Positions 8,231 to 15,176 of a DNA stretch of 64,000 nucleotides are shown here, one piece after another. The position numbers and the translations under genes are program-made. The notes beneath the pieces are model-generated. The model had not been told where the DNA came from, searched no databases, and worked only from the letters and a program-made list of their open reading frames with translations. The DNA is from Lachnospiraceae bacterium (lineage in GTDB: Bacteria; Bacillota; Clostridia; Lachnospirales; Lachnospiraceae): assembly GCA_910574745.1 (NCBI GenBank), contig CAJTCE010000013.1, forward strand, positions 1 to 64,000, given 5' to 3'. Every line of letters begins with the position of its first letter. Position 1 is the stretch's first letter.

Positions 8231-8280
8231 TATTTTTTAGAGCATGTATACGCCTCAAAGCGTACATGTTCTAAAAAATA
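8231..8280. terminator. Bidirectional terminator between convergent operons
   Basis: A near-perfect inverted repeat of about 20 bp (TATTTTTTAGAGCATGTA and its complement at 8262-8280) encloses a short CTCAAA-centred loop. Both ends are T-rich on the outgoing strand, so it can stop transcripts of the exporter operon (plus) and the aspartokinase operon (minus). Confidence 0.8.
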
Positions 8281-8325
8281 CTTACGTCCCTTCCTAATCC
8301 TCTCAACCCAGAATTACGAAAACAC

Positions 8326-8387
8326 TGAAAAAGAAACAGGATTTTGCCGGGAAGCCACTTTACAGCCGCCCTTACAGCAAAATCCTG
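8326..8387 (-). terminator. Terminator of the aspartokinase operon
   Basis: On the minus strand CAGGATTTTGC and its perfect complement (plus 8377-8387 and 8337-8347) enclose a 29-nt structured loop, followed by TTTCTTTTTC. It lies 30 bases after the aspartokinase stop codon. Confidence 0.7.
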
Positions 8388-8417
8388 CTCTTTTATCCGT
8401 TACCTATGGCAATTCTA

Positions 8418-9737
8418 CTACGCCACCGTATCCACAAAAATAGTATAAATCTGCTGAATCGCCATTTCAAAATCCGCCGTTTCCACCCCGATAATAATAT
8501 TCAGCTCCGAAGACCCCTGGTCAATCATCTTAATATTAATCCCGGAATGCGCCAGTGCAGCAAAGATTCTGCCTGCCGTACCCTTGGCTGCTCTCATGCC
8601 TCTGCCCACGACCGCGATCAAAGCCAGATCGGATTCCATCTCAATGGCATCCGGCTCCGCTAACTTGTGGATTCCCGCAAGTACCCTCTGCTCCTTCTCC
8701 TCAAATTCAGACTGATGAACAATAATCGACATGGTATCAATACCCGAAGGCATATGCTCAAAGGAAATGCCGTTTTCCTCAAATACCTGAAGCACCTTTC
8801 TGCCGAATCCGATCTCGGCATTCATCATATCTTTTTCAATATTGATTGCACAGAAATCCTTCTTTCCCGCAATACCGGTAATGGTATAAGGAGGCTTCTG
8901 GCAGGTACTCTCCACAATCCATGTACCCGGGTCTTTGGGAGAATTTGTATTCTTGATATTGATAGGGATTCCCGCCTTTCTGACAGGGAAAATCGCATCC
9001 TCATGAAGAACGCTGGCGCCCATATAAGATAACTCACGCAGTTCCCTATAGGTAACCGTGCTGATAGGCTTGGGATTATGGACAATTCTCGGGTCTGCAA
9101 TCAGACATCCCGAAACATCGGTCCAGTTTTCATAAATATCCGCTTTTACCGCCCTTGCCACGATGGAACCTGTAATATCGGAACCGCCTCTGGAAAAGGT
9201 TTTAACGCTTCCGTCTTCCTTCGCTCCGAAAAATCCGGGAATGACAGCACATTCCACGTCAGCAAGTCTCTGTGACAAAACCTCATCCGTTTTATCCGCC
9301 ATAAATTCGCCGTTTTCATCAAAGAAAATAACCTCTACGGGATCAATAAATTCATATCCCAGATAGTCGGCCATAATAATTCCGTTTAAATATTCCCCCC
9401 GGCTTGCCGCATAATCGCTGCCTGCTTTGGCCTTAAACTGCTCAGTAATAGCCTGAAATTCCTGTTCCAGGGATAAATCAAGTCCCAGACCGTCAATGAT
9501 TTCCTGATAGCGCAGCTTAATCTGGTAAAGGGCTCTTTTAAAATCGTTGCCCGCTTCTGCATAAGCGTAAGTTGCATAGAGCATATCCGTAACCTTCGTA
9601 TCCTTGGAATTACGTTTTCCCGGCGCCGAAGGCACTACATACTTCCTGTCACTGTCAGAGCGGATGATTTCGCCCACCTTTTTAAACTGTTCGGCACTTG
9701 CTAAAGAGCTTCCGCCGAATTTTACCACTTTTTTCAT
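8418..9737 (-). CDS. lysC: Aspartate kinase
   Basis: 439 residues. It phosphorylates aspartate, the first step toward lysine, threonine and methionine. The kinase domain starts MKKVVKFGGSSLA and contains the SRGEYLNG and FSRGGSDITG motifs. Two ACT regulatory domains occupy the C-terminal third (about 300-439), so feedback control by lysine or threonine is expected. It is the last gene of a minus-strand run with homoserine dehydrogenase and the ApgM-like gene. The 177-base gap upstream holds an 18-bp tandem repeat. GGAG precedes the ATG. Confidence 0.95.
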   Translation of the reverse strand: MKKVVKFGGSSLASAEQFKKVGEIIRSDSDRKYVVPSAPGKRNSKDTKVTDMLYATYAYAEAGNDFKRALYQIKLRYQEIIDGLGLDLSLEQEFQAITEQFKAKAGSDYAASRGEYLNGIIMADYLGYEFIDPVEVIFFDENGEFMADKTDEVLSQRLADVECAVIPGFFGAKEDGSVKTFSRGGSDITGSIVARAVKADIYENWTDVSGCLIADPRIVHNPKPISTVTYRELRELSYMGASVLHEDAIFPVRKAGIPINIKNTNSPKDPGTWIVESTCQKPPYTITGIAGKKDFCAINIEKDMMNAEIGFGRKVLQVFEENGISFEHMPSGIDTMSIIVHQSEFEEKEQRVLAGIHKLAEPDAIEMESDLALIAVVGRGMRAAKGTAGRIFAALAHSGINIKMIDQGSSELNIIIGVETADFEMAIQQIYTIFVDTVA

Positions 9738-9824
9738 TTTTCATATCTCCTCAAATGTTTTATCATAAATATCGTTTCGTGCCCCAAGAGACTGCATTTT
9801 CTTCTCAAAGAGCCGGCTGCGTAC

Positions 9825-9890
9825 GCTCTTTAGGGTACTTGTGCCCTTTAGGGTACTTGTGCCCTTTAGGGTACTTGTGCTCTTTAGAAC
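9825..9890. repeat. 18-bp tandem repeat, about 3.7 copies
   Basis: Units begin at 9825, 9843, 9861 and 9879 (partial); the second and third are identical (GCCCTTTAGGGTACTTGT). Each contains the palindrome CCCTAAAGGG, and GGGTAC can also pair with GTGCCC of the next unit, so alternative hairpins are possible. It lies in the leader between the ApgM-like gene and aspartokinase. Copy number is probably variable through slippage. Confidence 0.9.
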
Positions 9891-9914
9891 ATTACATGTC
9901 TTATGCATATGTTT

Positions 9915-11117
9915 CTATCGTGAAAACAGCACGTCAATCATCTCATGGCCCTTGGCAACATAATTGCCGCTTTCCTTTGCTTCCGCCTCATTATAATCCC
10001 AGGTATGGGACTCTTCCTTGGCGGAATCATACAAAAGGTAGGGAACGGCATCCGCTGTATGGGTCCTTACCCTGATAGGAGTGGGATGATCAGGCAAAAT
10101 CAGAATCCTGAAGTCCTCGCCTTTTTCCTTCAACGCCTCTACGAGGGGACCTATTACAAATTCATCAATATTTTCAATGGCCTTTACCTTCTTTTCCACA
10201 CTTCCCTGATGCCCCATTTCATCGGGAGCCTCCACATGGATATAGGCAAAATCAAAACCGTCTTCCGTCAACGCCTTAACTGCCGCATCCTTTTTACCTG
10301 TATAATTGGTATTCAGACCGCCGTTGGCACCGTCTACCTTTGCCACTGCCATATTGGAGCCTACCGCAATACCCTTTAGCAGGTCTACTGCCGAAATCAT
10401 AATGCCGGATTTGCCGGTCTTTTCTTTAAAATCAGCAACCATGGGCTTGGTTCCCGCTCCCCAGAACCAACAGCAGTTAGCAGGGTTTAATCCTTTTTTC
10501 TTTCTCTCTCTATTAATAGGATGATCCTTTAAAATCTCATAGCTCTTTTTCATCATGGAACGAAAAACCGGATTTTCGGGAAGATTGGGCCCGATTTTCT
10601 GTCCCAGCACATCATGAGGCTGAACCAGGTCCACTACTTCTCCTTTATCCCAGATTAAGCAATGTCGGTAGCTAGTGCCAACATAAAACTTATATTCATC
10701 ATTTTCCAGTTCTTTCTTAACTTCATTTAATAAGACCGCACAATCCTCCGTGCTGATTTCACTGGAACTATGGTCGATAATGCTCTTTTCCTCAAAAGGC
10801 ACATCATCATTGGAAATGGTAACGATGTTGCAGCGAAGAGCAACGTCCGAATCCTTCATGGGAACGCCGATGCTGAGAGCTTCCAGCGGAGAACGTCCCG
10901 AATAATAAATCTCGGGGTCATATCCCAGCACAGAAAGGTTTGCTGTATCCGAGCCCGGCTTCATACCGTCAGGAATCGTATGAACCAAGCCGATTTCTCC
11001 TTTTTTGCTCAATTCATCCATAGACGGAGTTTTGGCATAGGCAAGGGGTGTTTTTCCTCCCAGACTTTCAATAGGCTCATCCGCCATGCCGTCTCCTAAA
11101 ACAATTACATATTTCAT
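9915..11117 (-). CDS. apgM: ApgM-type phosphoglycerate mutase-like protein, probable homoserine kinase analogue
   Basis: 400 residues of the alkaline-phosphatase superfamily, cofactor-independent phosphoglycerate mutase (archaeal type). Metal and active-site motifs are visible: LGDGMADEP (7-15), GSDTANLSVLGYDP (about 55-68), HVEAPDEMGHQG (about 291-302) and LPDHPTP near residue 342. The start is two bases after the homoserine dehydrogenase stop and aspartokinase follows, so it sits exactly where a homoserine kinase gene would be expected; no thrB is visible. This family has been proposed as a functional homoserine kinase replacement in bacteria with the same context. A phosphoglycerate mutase activity remains possible. 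Confidence 0.85.
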   Translation of the reverse strand: MKYVIVLGDGMADEPIESLGGKTPLAYAKTPSMDELSKKGEIGLVHTIPDGMKPGSDTANLSVLGYDPEIYYSGRSPLEALSIGVPMKDSDVALRCNIVTISNDDVPFEEKSIIDHSSSEISTEDCAVLLNEVKKELENDEYKFYVGTSYRHCLIWDKGEVVDLVQPHDVLGQKIGPNLPENPVFRSMMKKSYEILKDHPINRERKKKGLNPANCCWFWGAGTKPMVADFKEKTGKSGIMISAVDLLKGIAVGSNMAVAKVDGANGGLNTNYTGKKDAAVKALTEDGFDFAYIHVEAPDEMGHQGSVEKKVKAIENIDEFVIGPLVEALKEKGEDFRILILPDHPTPIRVRTHTADAVPYLLYDSAKEESHTWDYNEAEAKESGNYVAKGHEMIDVLFSR

Positions 11118-11119
11118 CT

Positions 11120-12322
11120 TTAAACCTCCATACGAATCATGCTGATTACATTGAGGGAGGCCGCTTTTTCTTTGTAGGCTTTTTCAGACATAACCGGCGT
11201 TACAAATGCCGTTTCCCCTTCTTTAACGGACTCTAGCATTTTTACTTCTCCAAATATCTGTCCAATCTTCTCCTCATCTGCTTTCGGCACGCGGACAAAG
11301 AATTTCCATTCCGCCAGAGCCGCATCAGCCAGAGCTAACTTTTCAGGCTCCCAGTTGCTGGAAAGATGAATGCCTTTGTGAAGAACACACTCACAAACAT
11401 CCGCAACAACCGCACTGGCTGTAGGAAGCTTTCCTGCTCCCGCTCCATAATACATAGTATCCCCTAAAGTATTTCCTGTTACTAAAATCGCATTCATAAC
11501 ATCGTCAACACTGTAAAGAGGATTTTCCCTTGTGAGGACAAAGGGCGCAACCATGGCAAAATATTCCCCGTTCACTTCCCTACTCATTCCTAAAAGCTTA
11601 ATGGTAGCTTTTAACTGCTTCATATAAGCAAAGTCCTCCATTGTAATCCGGGTAATGCCCTCTGTGTAAACATCTTTATAATAAACAGTTTTTCCGAATC
11701 CTAAGGAAGAAAGAATGGCAATCTTACGGCAGGCATCATGCCCTTCCACATCCGCCTCCGGGTTAGCCTCTGCATATCCCAATGCCTGGGCATCCTTTAA
11801 TACGGAATCAAAGTCCGCTCCTTCCTGCTCCATTCTGGTCAGAATATAGTTGGTAGTTCCGTTTAAAATACCTTTAATAGCAACAATCTTTTCAGGAGAA
11901 AGAGAGGTCCTTAAGGGTCTGATAATGGGAATACCGCCTCCGCAGCTGGCCTCAAAAAGATAATTGCATTTATTAGCCTTTGCTAACTCAATCAGCTCTG
12001 TGCCGTATTCTGCTACCAGGGCTTTATTGGAAGTGCAGACACTTTTTCCTTTGGATAAAGCCGTCTTTGTAAAGGCATACGCCGCTCCGGTTCCGCCCAT
12101 TGCCTCGCAGACAATTTCCACTTCCGGATCGTTCATAATCACATCCACATCATGGACAACCAGATTTTCATAAGGGTCTCCGGGAAAGTCCCGAAGGTCC
12201 AGAATATATTTCACTTCCACAGGACATCCGACTCTTTTCGCAATGAGTTCCTGATTGGTATTGATCACTTCAACGATTCCGCTTCCTACTGTTCCGTATC
12301 CTAAAACTGCTACCTTTGCCAT
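11120..12322 (-). CDS. hom: Homoserine dehydrogenase
   Basis: 400 residues. It reduces aspartate semialdehyde to homoserine. The N-terminal Rossmann motif is GYGTVGSG (8-15). The catalytic domain includes EASCGGGIPIIRPL and the GILNGTTNYILT motif, and a C-terminal extension of about 90 residues may be regulatory. It lies five bases downstream of the ACT-domain gene and two bases before the ApgM-like gene, so all belong to one threonine-branch operon. Confidence 0.95.
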   Translation of the reverse strand: MAKVAVLGYGTVGSGIVEVINTNQELIAKRVGCPVEVKYILDLRDFPGDPYENLVVHDVDVIMNDPEVEIVCEAMGGTGAAYAFTKTALSKGKSVCTSNKALVAEYGTELIELAKANKCNYLFEASCGGGIPIIRPLRTSLSPEKIVAIKGILNGTTNYILTRMEQEGADFDSVLKDAQALGYAEANPEADVEGHDACRKIAILSSLGFGKTVYYKDVYTEGITRITMEDFAYMKQLKATIKLLGMSREVNGEYFAMVAPFVLTRENPLYSVDDVMNAILVTGNTLGDTMYYGAGAGKLPTASAVVADVCECVLHKGIHLSSNWEPEKLALADAALAEWKFFVRVPKADEEKIGQIFGEVKMLESVKEGETAFVTPVMSEKAYKEKAASLNVISMIRMEV

Positions 12323-12327
12323 GTCTT

Positions 12328-12771
12328 TTACTCCTTAGCTATAATTTTTACATAATGTACACCCTTTTGTGCCTCCATCCGCTCTATCATTCCCGAAAGG
12401 TCACATTCACTGGAAAGAATCTGGATGCTGATGGAGAGGGATGCGACCCCGTTAATGGGAATACTCTGATGGATTGTCAGAATATTGGCGCCGTATTCCG
12501 CCACTATTTTTAACAAATCCGAAAGCAGTCCCGGCTCGTCATCCATCTGGAAGGTCAGGGTAATGGTGGTCCCTTCCGCATTGTCATGGAATGGAAAAAT
12601 ATCATCCTTATATTTATAGAAGGAACTGCGGCTGATACCCACCCGCTCCGTCGCCTCCTGCACGGAGGATGCTCTTTCCGATTCTATGATGCGCTTTGCC
12701 TCGGCTACCTTCAAAAGCACCTCAGGCAGAGCCTTTTGCTTTACTACAAAATATTTGGGTGTTTCTGTCAT
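12328..12771 (-). CDS. ACT domain-containing protein (PheB/UPF0735-like)
   Basis: 147 residues from the ATG at 12771, chosen because GAGGAG lies six bases upstream; the frame is open for six more codons. The N-terminal half resembles a helix-turn-helix (SVQEATERVGISRSSFYKYKD is split over residues about 35-55), and the C-terminal half (about 70-147) is an ACT domain beginning TLTFQMDDEPGLLSDLL. Such proteins bind amino acids and are usually found next to homoserine dehydrogenase. By context it probably senses threonine or a related amino acid and modulates the operon or its enzymes. Confidence 0.88.
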   Translation of the reverse strand: MTETPKYFVVKQKALPEVLLKVAEAKRIIESERASSVQEATERVGISRSSFYKYKDDIFPFHDNAEGTTITLTFQMDDEPGLLSDLLKIVAEYGANILTIHQSIPINGVASLSISIQILSSECDLSGMIERMEAQKGVHYVKIIAKE

Positions 12772-12861
12772 GAAAAACTCCTCTTTCAAACATCCTGTAT
12801 CTCTTTGGAATCTTAGGGTTTATGTTTTTCCACGACGGACACTTGTTTGCCGCCGAAGGAT

Positions 12862-12890
12862 ATTCTAGCATAATAGACAAATTGTGGCAA
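12862..12890 (-). promoter_or_regulatory. Promoter of the threonine-branch operon
   Basis: On the minus strand TTGCCA (12885-12890) and TAGAAT (12862-12867) are 17 bases apart, about 90 bases upstream of the ACT-domain start codon. Confidence 0.6.
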
Positions 12891-13027
12891 GAGGTTTTGT
12901 GGAAATTCATGAAGAATTTCATATGGAGACCGGTAATAGATTTTTCTGCTGGCATTAGACTTGCGCCCTTGTCGGGGATAAATTGTAATAAGTACAACAA
13001 AATCGGTGTTTCTGAAGGAGAAATGTT

Positions 13028-13285
13028 ATGTTCCATAAGCAAAAAGAAACCATTTTAGCATTGCTGAAATCTGATAAAGCTAATCGAAACTATAAAAATA
13101 ACTACTGGTTCTCATATAAGGATTACCTTAATCTGACAGATGATTTTACACGTTTCGCTTGCGAAAATCTATCTTTTACAACTTTACAAAATTTATTTGA
13201 CATATTCTACACAATTTCATACGATACTATTAGAGACGGAGCAATCCGCCATCGAAAATATTGTTCGCACACCGTCTGCGACTAA
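13028..13285 (+). CDS. Small hypothetical protein upstream of and overlapping the antitoxin RNA
   Basis: 85 residues, start ATG with GAAGGAG seven bases upstream. The composition is Lys/Asn/Tyr-rich in the first half (KANRNYKNNYWFSYKDYL) and looks like a soluble helical protein; no family was recognised. Its last 18 codons overlap the predicted promoter and first repeat of the type III antitoxin RNA, so either the C-terminus is not its original end or the frame is fortuitous. The good ribosome binding site argues for a real start. Confidence 0.4.
   Translation: MFHKQKETILALLKSDKANRNYKNNYWFSYKDYLNLTDDFTRFACENLSFTTLQNLFDIFYTISYDTIRDGAIRHRKYCSHTVCD
13197..13225 (+). promoter_or_regulatory. Promoter of the type III antitoxin RNA
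   Basis: A perfect -35 TTGACA (13197-13202), a 17-base spacer and TACGAT (13220-13225) predict a transcript starting near 13232, twenty bases before the first 46-nt repeat. Confidence 0.65.
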
Positions 13286-13343
13286 TAAATGTACGGCTCG
13301 AAAATATTGCTCGCTTACCGGAAGCGTCTAATAAATGTCCGGC
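13252..13343 (+). repeat. Two 46-nt direct repeats of the antitoxin RNA
   Basis: Copies at 13252-13297 and 13298-13343 match at about 75-80 percent of positions; differences concentrate in the hairpin arms and loop. A third copy begins at 13344 and runs into the terminator. Confidence 0.9.
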
Positions 13344-13353
13344 TTGAAAATTC

Positions 13354-13385
13354 TAGCCTTATCGCTTAGGTGATAAGGCTATTTT
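13354..13385 (+). terminator. Leaky terminator between antitoxin RNA and toxin
   Basis: TAGCCTTATC (13354-13363) pairs perfectly with GATAAGGCTA (13372-13381) around an 8-nt loop, followed by TTTT. In type III systems this hairpin sets the excess of antitoxin RNA over toxin mRNA. Confidence 0.85.
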
Positions 13386-13408
13386 CACGTTTTCACGGAG
13401 AGAATATT

Positions 13409-13890
13409 ATGGATTACCAAGAAGGATACGTTTATCATATTAAAGACGAATATTTTATTAAAGCAAATGATCCGAACCTTATGCAAAATAAGGAAAATGG
13501 TAACTATCGCCCAACCTTCTACTGTATACGTGATGAAAAAACGGCTTTGCTTTGGCTAGTTCCTCTCAGCAGTCGTGTTGAAAAATATCAAGCAATTTAT
13601 GATAAAAAATAGAAAAATATGGGAACTGTCTAACTATTGTTATGGGAGAATATGACGGAAAGCAGGCTGCATTTCTTTTACAGAATATGTTTCCTATTAC
13701 GGAAAAATATCTTGACCATATACACGCCCGTAATAATAACCCTGTTCCTGTTAAATACTCCATACGAACTGAGATAAGCACAAAAATGAAGCGCATACTA
13801 CAACTCCATGCACGTGGAAAAATGATTGTTTTCCCTGATATTTCAAGGCTTGAAAGCCTAATGTTAAAAGAAGCCACATCTGCTCAATAA
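13409..13890 (+). pseudogene. cptN: CptN-like type III toxin (ToxN/AbiQ superfamily endoribonuclease), frameshifted
   Basis: The start is ATG at 13409 after GGAG. The first frame (67 residues, YVYHIKDEYF ... NKENGNYRP ... VPLSSRVEKY) stops at a TAG at 13610-13612. A second frame carries on from about 13609 with IEKYGNCLTIVMGEYDGK and LLQNMFPITEKYL to 13890. The two halves together give about 160 residues and read as one CptIN-family toxin, the usual length. The break is at GAT followed by six A; a seventh A would restore the frame as GAT AAA AAA ATA GAA. It is therefore one missing base in a homopolymer: a real inactivating or phase-variable mutation, or a sequencing error. The toxin family cleaves RNA and is held in check by the upstream repeats. 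Confidence 0.82.
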
Positions 13891-13911
13891 TCGCAGATGT
13901 GGCTTCAAATT
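13870..13911. terminator. Terminator after the toxin, usable from both sides
   Basis: GAAGCCACATCTGC (13870-13883) and its perfect complement (13893-13906) flank a 9-nt loop and are followed by AAATTTTT. The left arm lies inside the toxin coding end. It also lies just beyond the stop of the converging minus-strand gene. Confidence 0.88.
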
Positions 13912-13912
13912 T

Positions 13913-14239
13913 TTACAATTCCCCGACAAAATTATAAACAATCCGTACTTCCTGTGTTTTTACCCCGTCAACCTTTTTAAGCTCTCCTATCAGTATGCGG
14001 TTAATCAGTCGATTTAATACCGTTTCATCAAGCTCCGTAACGGTAGCATAACGCCTGATTTCCCCCACAAACATCTGCACATCGCCCTCTGAATGTTCTT
14101 CCTCACTGATAACCGCCGCAATCTCCCTTGTGGAATACCCCTGCATTTTCAGCAGGAGAATAAGCAGGGTATGCTTGTCCACCGTAATCAATGTCTGGTA
14201 CAGTGTTTCGTTCTCAATCTCATCCAGTAAGTCTGCCAT
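13913..14239 (-). CDS. Chimeric remnant: sigma-like N-terminus joined to a recombinase C-terminal (DUF4368-like) tail
   Basis: 108 residues, ATG after GGAGG. Residues 1-45 (LLDEIENETLYQTLITVD, GYSTREIAAVI) resemble the small sigma-70-like proteins of mobile elements. Residues about 50-108 (RRYATVTELDETVLNRLINRI ... EVRIVYNFVGEL) resemble the extreme C-terminus of large serine recombinases of the Tn4451/TnpX type. The joint suggests a deletion that fused two genes of an integrated element. The protein is probably a non-functional leftover, although the frame is intact. Confidence 0.55.
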   Translation of the reverse strand: MADLLDEIENETLYQTLITVDKHTLLILLLKMQGYSTREIAAVISEEEHSEGDVQMFVGEIRRYATVTELDETVLNRLINRILIGELKKVDGVKTQEVRIVYNFVGEL

Positions 14240-14364
14240 TCCTTATTTCCTCCAATCCGAATTTTTGAAAATGTAAAAATCCAGATTGGATAGGCGGCGA
14301 ACGACAGCCAACAGCAGAAACAGCCCCTCGACACATTCCGATAAAAAGTTTGCCTTAAAACCTT

Positions 14365-14420
14365 ATGAAATAAAACAGAGCCAACGAACTGTGATTTTAT
14401 CTCACAAGTTCATCGGCTCT
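14365..14420 (-). terminator. Terminator of the KTR protein operon
   Basis: On the minus strand AGAGCCGATGAACT and an imperfect complement (AGTTCGTTGGCTCT) form a long hairpin overlapping the stop codon, followed by GTTTTATTTC. Confidence 0.6.
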
Positions 14421-14601
14421 GCGTCTTTGCGTCTAGCTCTACGATGACTGTCATTTTTAAATTTGTTACTTCAATCAATGTTTTCTGTCTGCATTTTGGA
14501 CAATAGAAAGGATAGTTTTTTTTAATAGTGTCCTCTCTGATTTTGTTACGGGTTTTGTTTCCGCATATAGGACAATATACCCATTCTATTTTATGTAACA
14601 C
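14410..14601 (-). CDS. Cysteine-rich KTR-type small protein of mobile elements
   Basis: 63 residues from a GTG at 14601, chosen because AGGAGG lies nine bases upstream and directly overlaps the stop of the GNAT gene. Two CPxC pairs (VYCPICGNKTR and FYCPKCRQKT) predict a zinc ribbon, and the C-terminus ends DAKTQSR. This family is commonly found next to cargo genes in clostridial integrative elements. Its function is unknown. It is the last gene of the TetR-MBL-GNAT-KTR run. Confidence 0.82.
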   Translation of the reverse strand: MLHKIEWVYCPICGNKTRNKIREDTIKKNYPFYCPKCRQKTLIEVTNLKMTVIVELDAKTQSR

Positions 14602-14615
14602 GACATATATCCTCC

Positions 14616-15146
14616 TCAAAGATTTATCAAATATACATATGCTTCCTCATTACCAAAAGTAAAGCTCCTACAATAATTCCCACCGTTTTTCTCGATTGTT
14701 TTTATCGAAGCAGCATTATCCTTTTCAACTGATAACTGCAACTGTTTCAGACCGTATTTTTTCGCAACCAAACATATTTGTCTTAATATTTCAGTAGCAT
14801 ACCCTTTTCTTCTTTCTGACGGTCTTACGCTATATCCACAATTACCAAAATCTTTTAGGAAATCATTTAATTGATACCTCAAATCAACAATGCCAACAAT
14901 TTTATTATCCGACACCCTAACTGCAAAAAATGTATCTGTTAAAACCCAATCAGGGTCAACCGTCTCCGTACTTGCATTGGCAATGACTTTCTTAAACCAT
15001 TCCTCATAAGAAGCAATCTTATCAAATAATTCACTCCCATTGATTATCTGTTCTCCAAAATCAAAATGCTCCTGCCGGTATTCAAGCGCTTTATCTTTCA
15101 ATCCTAAACTTGGCTTTACAAGCCGTATTTCTTCATATACCATCAT
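14616..15146 (-). CDS. GNAT-family N-acetyltransferase
   Basis: 176 residues, cytoplasmic. The acetyl-CoA binding region is visible as GYSVRPSERRKGYATEIL (about 104-121), with the R-x-x-G-x-A motif, and a later conserved DNAASIKTIEKNGG (about 143-156). An N-terminal Glu/Phe-rich region (KALEYRQEHFDFGE) matches the predicted acetyltransferase COG3981 type. GGAGG precedes tandem ATG codons. The position between an MBL hydrolase and a KTR protein suggests element cargo; the acceptor substrate is unknown. Confidence 0.88.
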   Translation of the reverse strand: MMVYEEIRLVKPSLGLKDKALEYRQEHFDFGEQIINGSELFDKIASYEEWFKKVIANASTETVDPDWVLTDTFFAVRVSDNKIVGIVDLRYQLNDFLKDFGNCGYSVRPSERRKGYATEILRQICLVAKKYGLKQLQLSVEKDNAASIKTIEKNGGNYCRSFTFGNEEAYVYLINL

Positions 15147-15176
15147 TCATTCCTCCACTTTATAAATTTTATTTTT

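Larger units (their letters stand above)
13232..13385 (+). ncRNA. cptI: Type III antitoxin RNA (CptI-like) with 46-nt repeats
   Basis: Two full repeats of exactly 46 nt (13252-13297 and 13298-13343) and the start of a third (13344-) begin with TYGAAAAT and share CTAATAAATGT-CGGC. The middle differs but preserves a hairpin: TCGCA pairs with TGCGA in the first copy and CGCTT with AAGCG in the second, which is compensatory change. The array ends in an intrinsic terminator and is followed at once by a CptN-like toxin frame, the standard order for type III systems, in which the RNA repeats bind and inhibit the toxin and are themselves its substrates. Repeat phase and processing sites cannot be fixed by eye. 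Confidence 0.8.

Noticed and set aside
9825-9890. The 18-bp repeat considered as CRISPR or as part of a lysine riboswitch
   Set aside because: The units are contiguous without spacers, and the leader is too short and lacks the conserved lysine riboswitch core.
9698-10075. Plus-strand ORF with a repeated GYLCPL peptide
   Set aside because: It lies antisense to lysC and apgM and the peptide repeat is only a translation of the 18-bp DNA repeat; no ribosome binding site.
12722-13042. Minus-strand ORF of 106 codons over the threonine operon promoter
   Set aside because: It overlaps the promoter and the first codons of the ACT-domain gene in another frame; no ribosome binding site.
13248-13350. 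The 46-nt repeats considered as a CRISPR array
   Set aside because: There is no repeat-spacer alternation: the whole unit repeats end to end, the varied part keeps base pairing, and a terminator and toxin gene follow.
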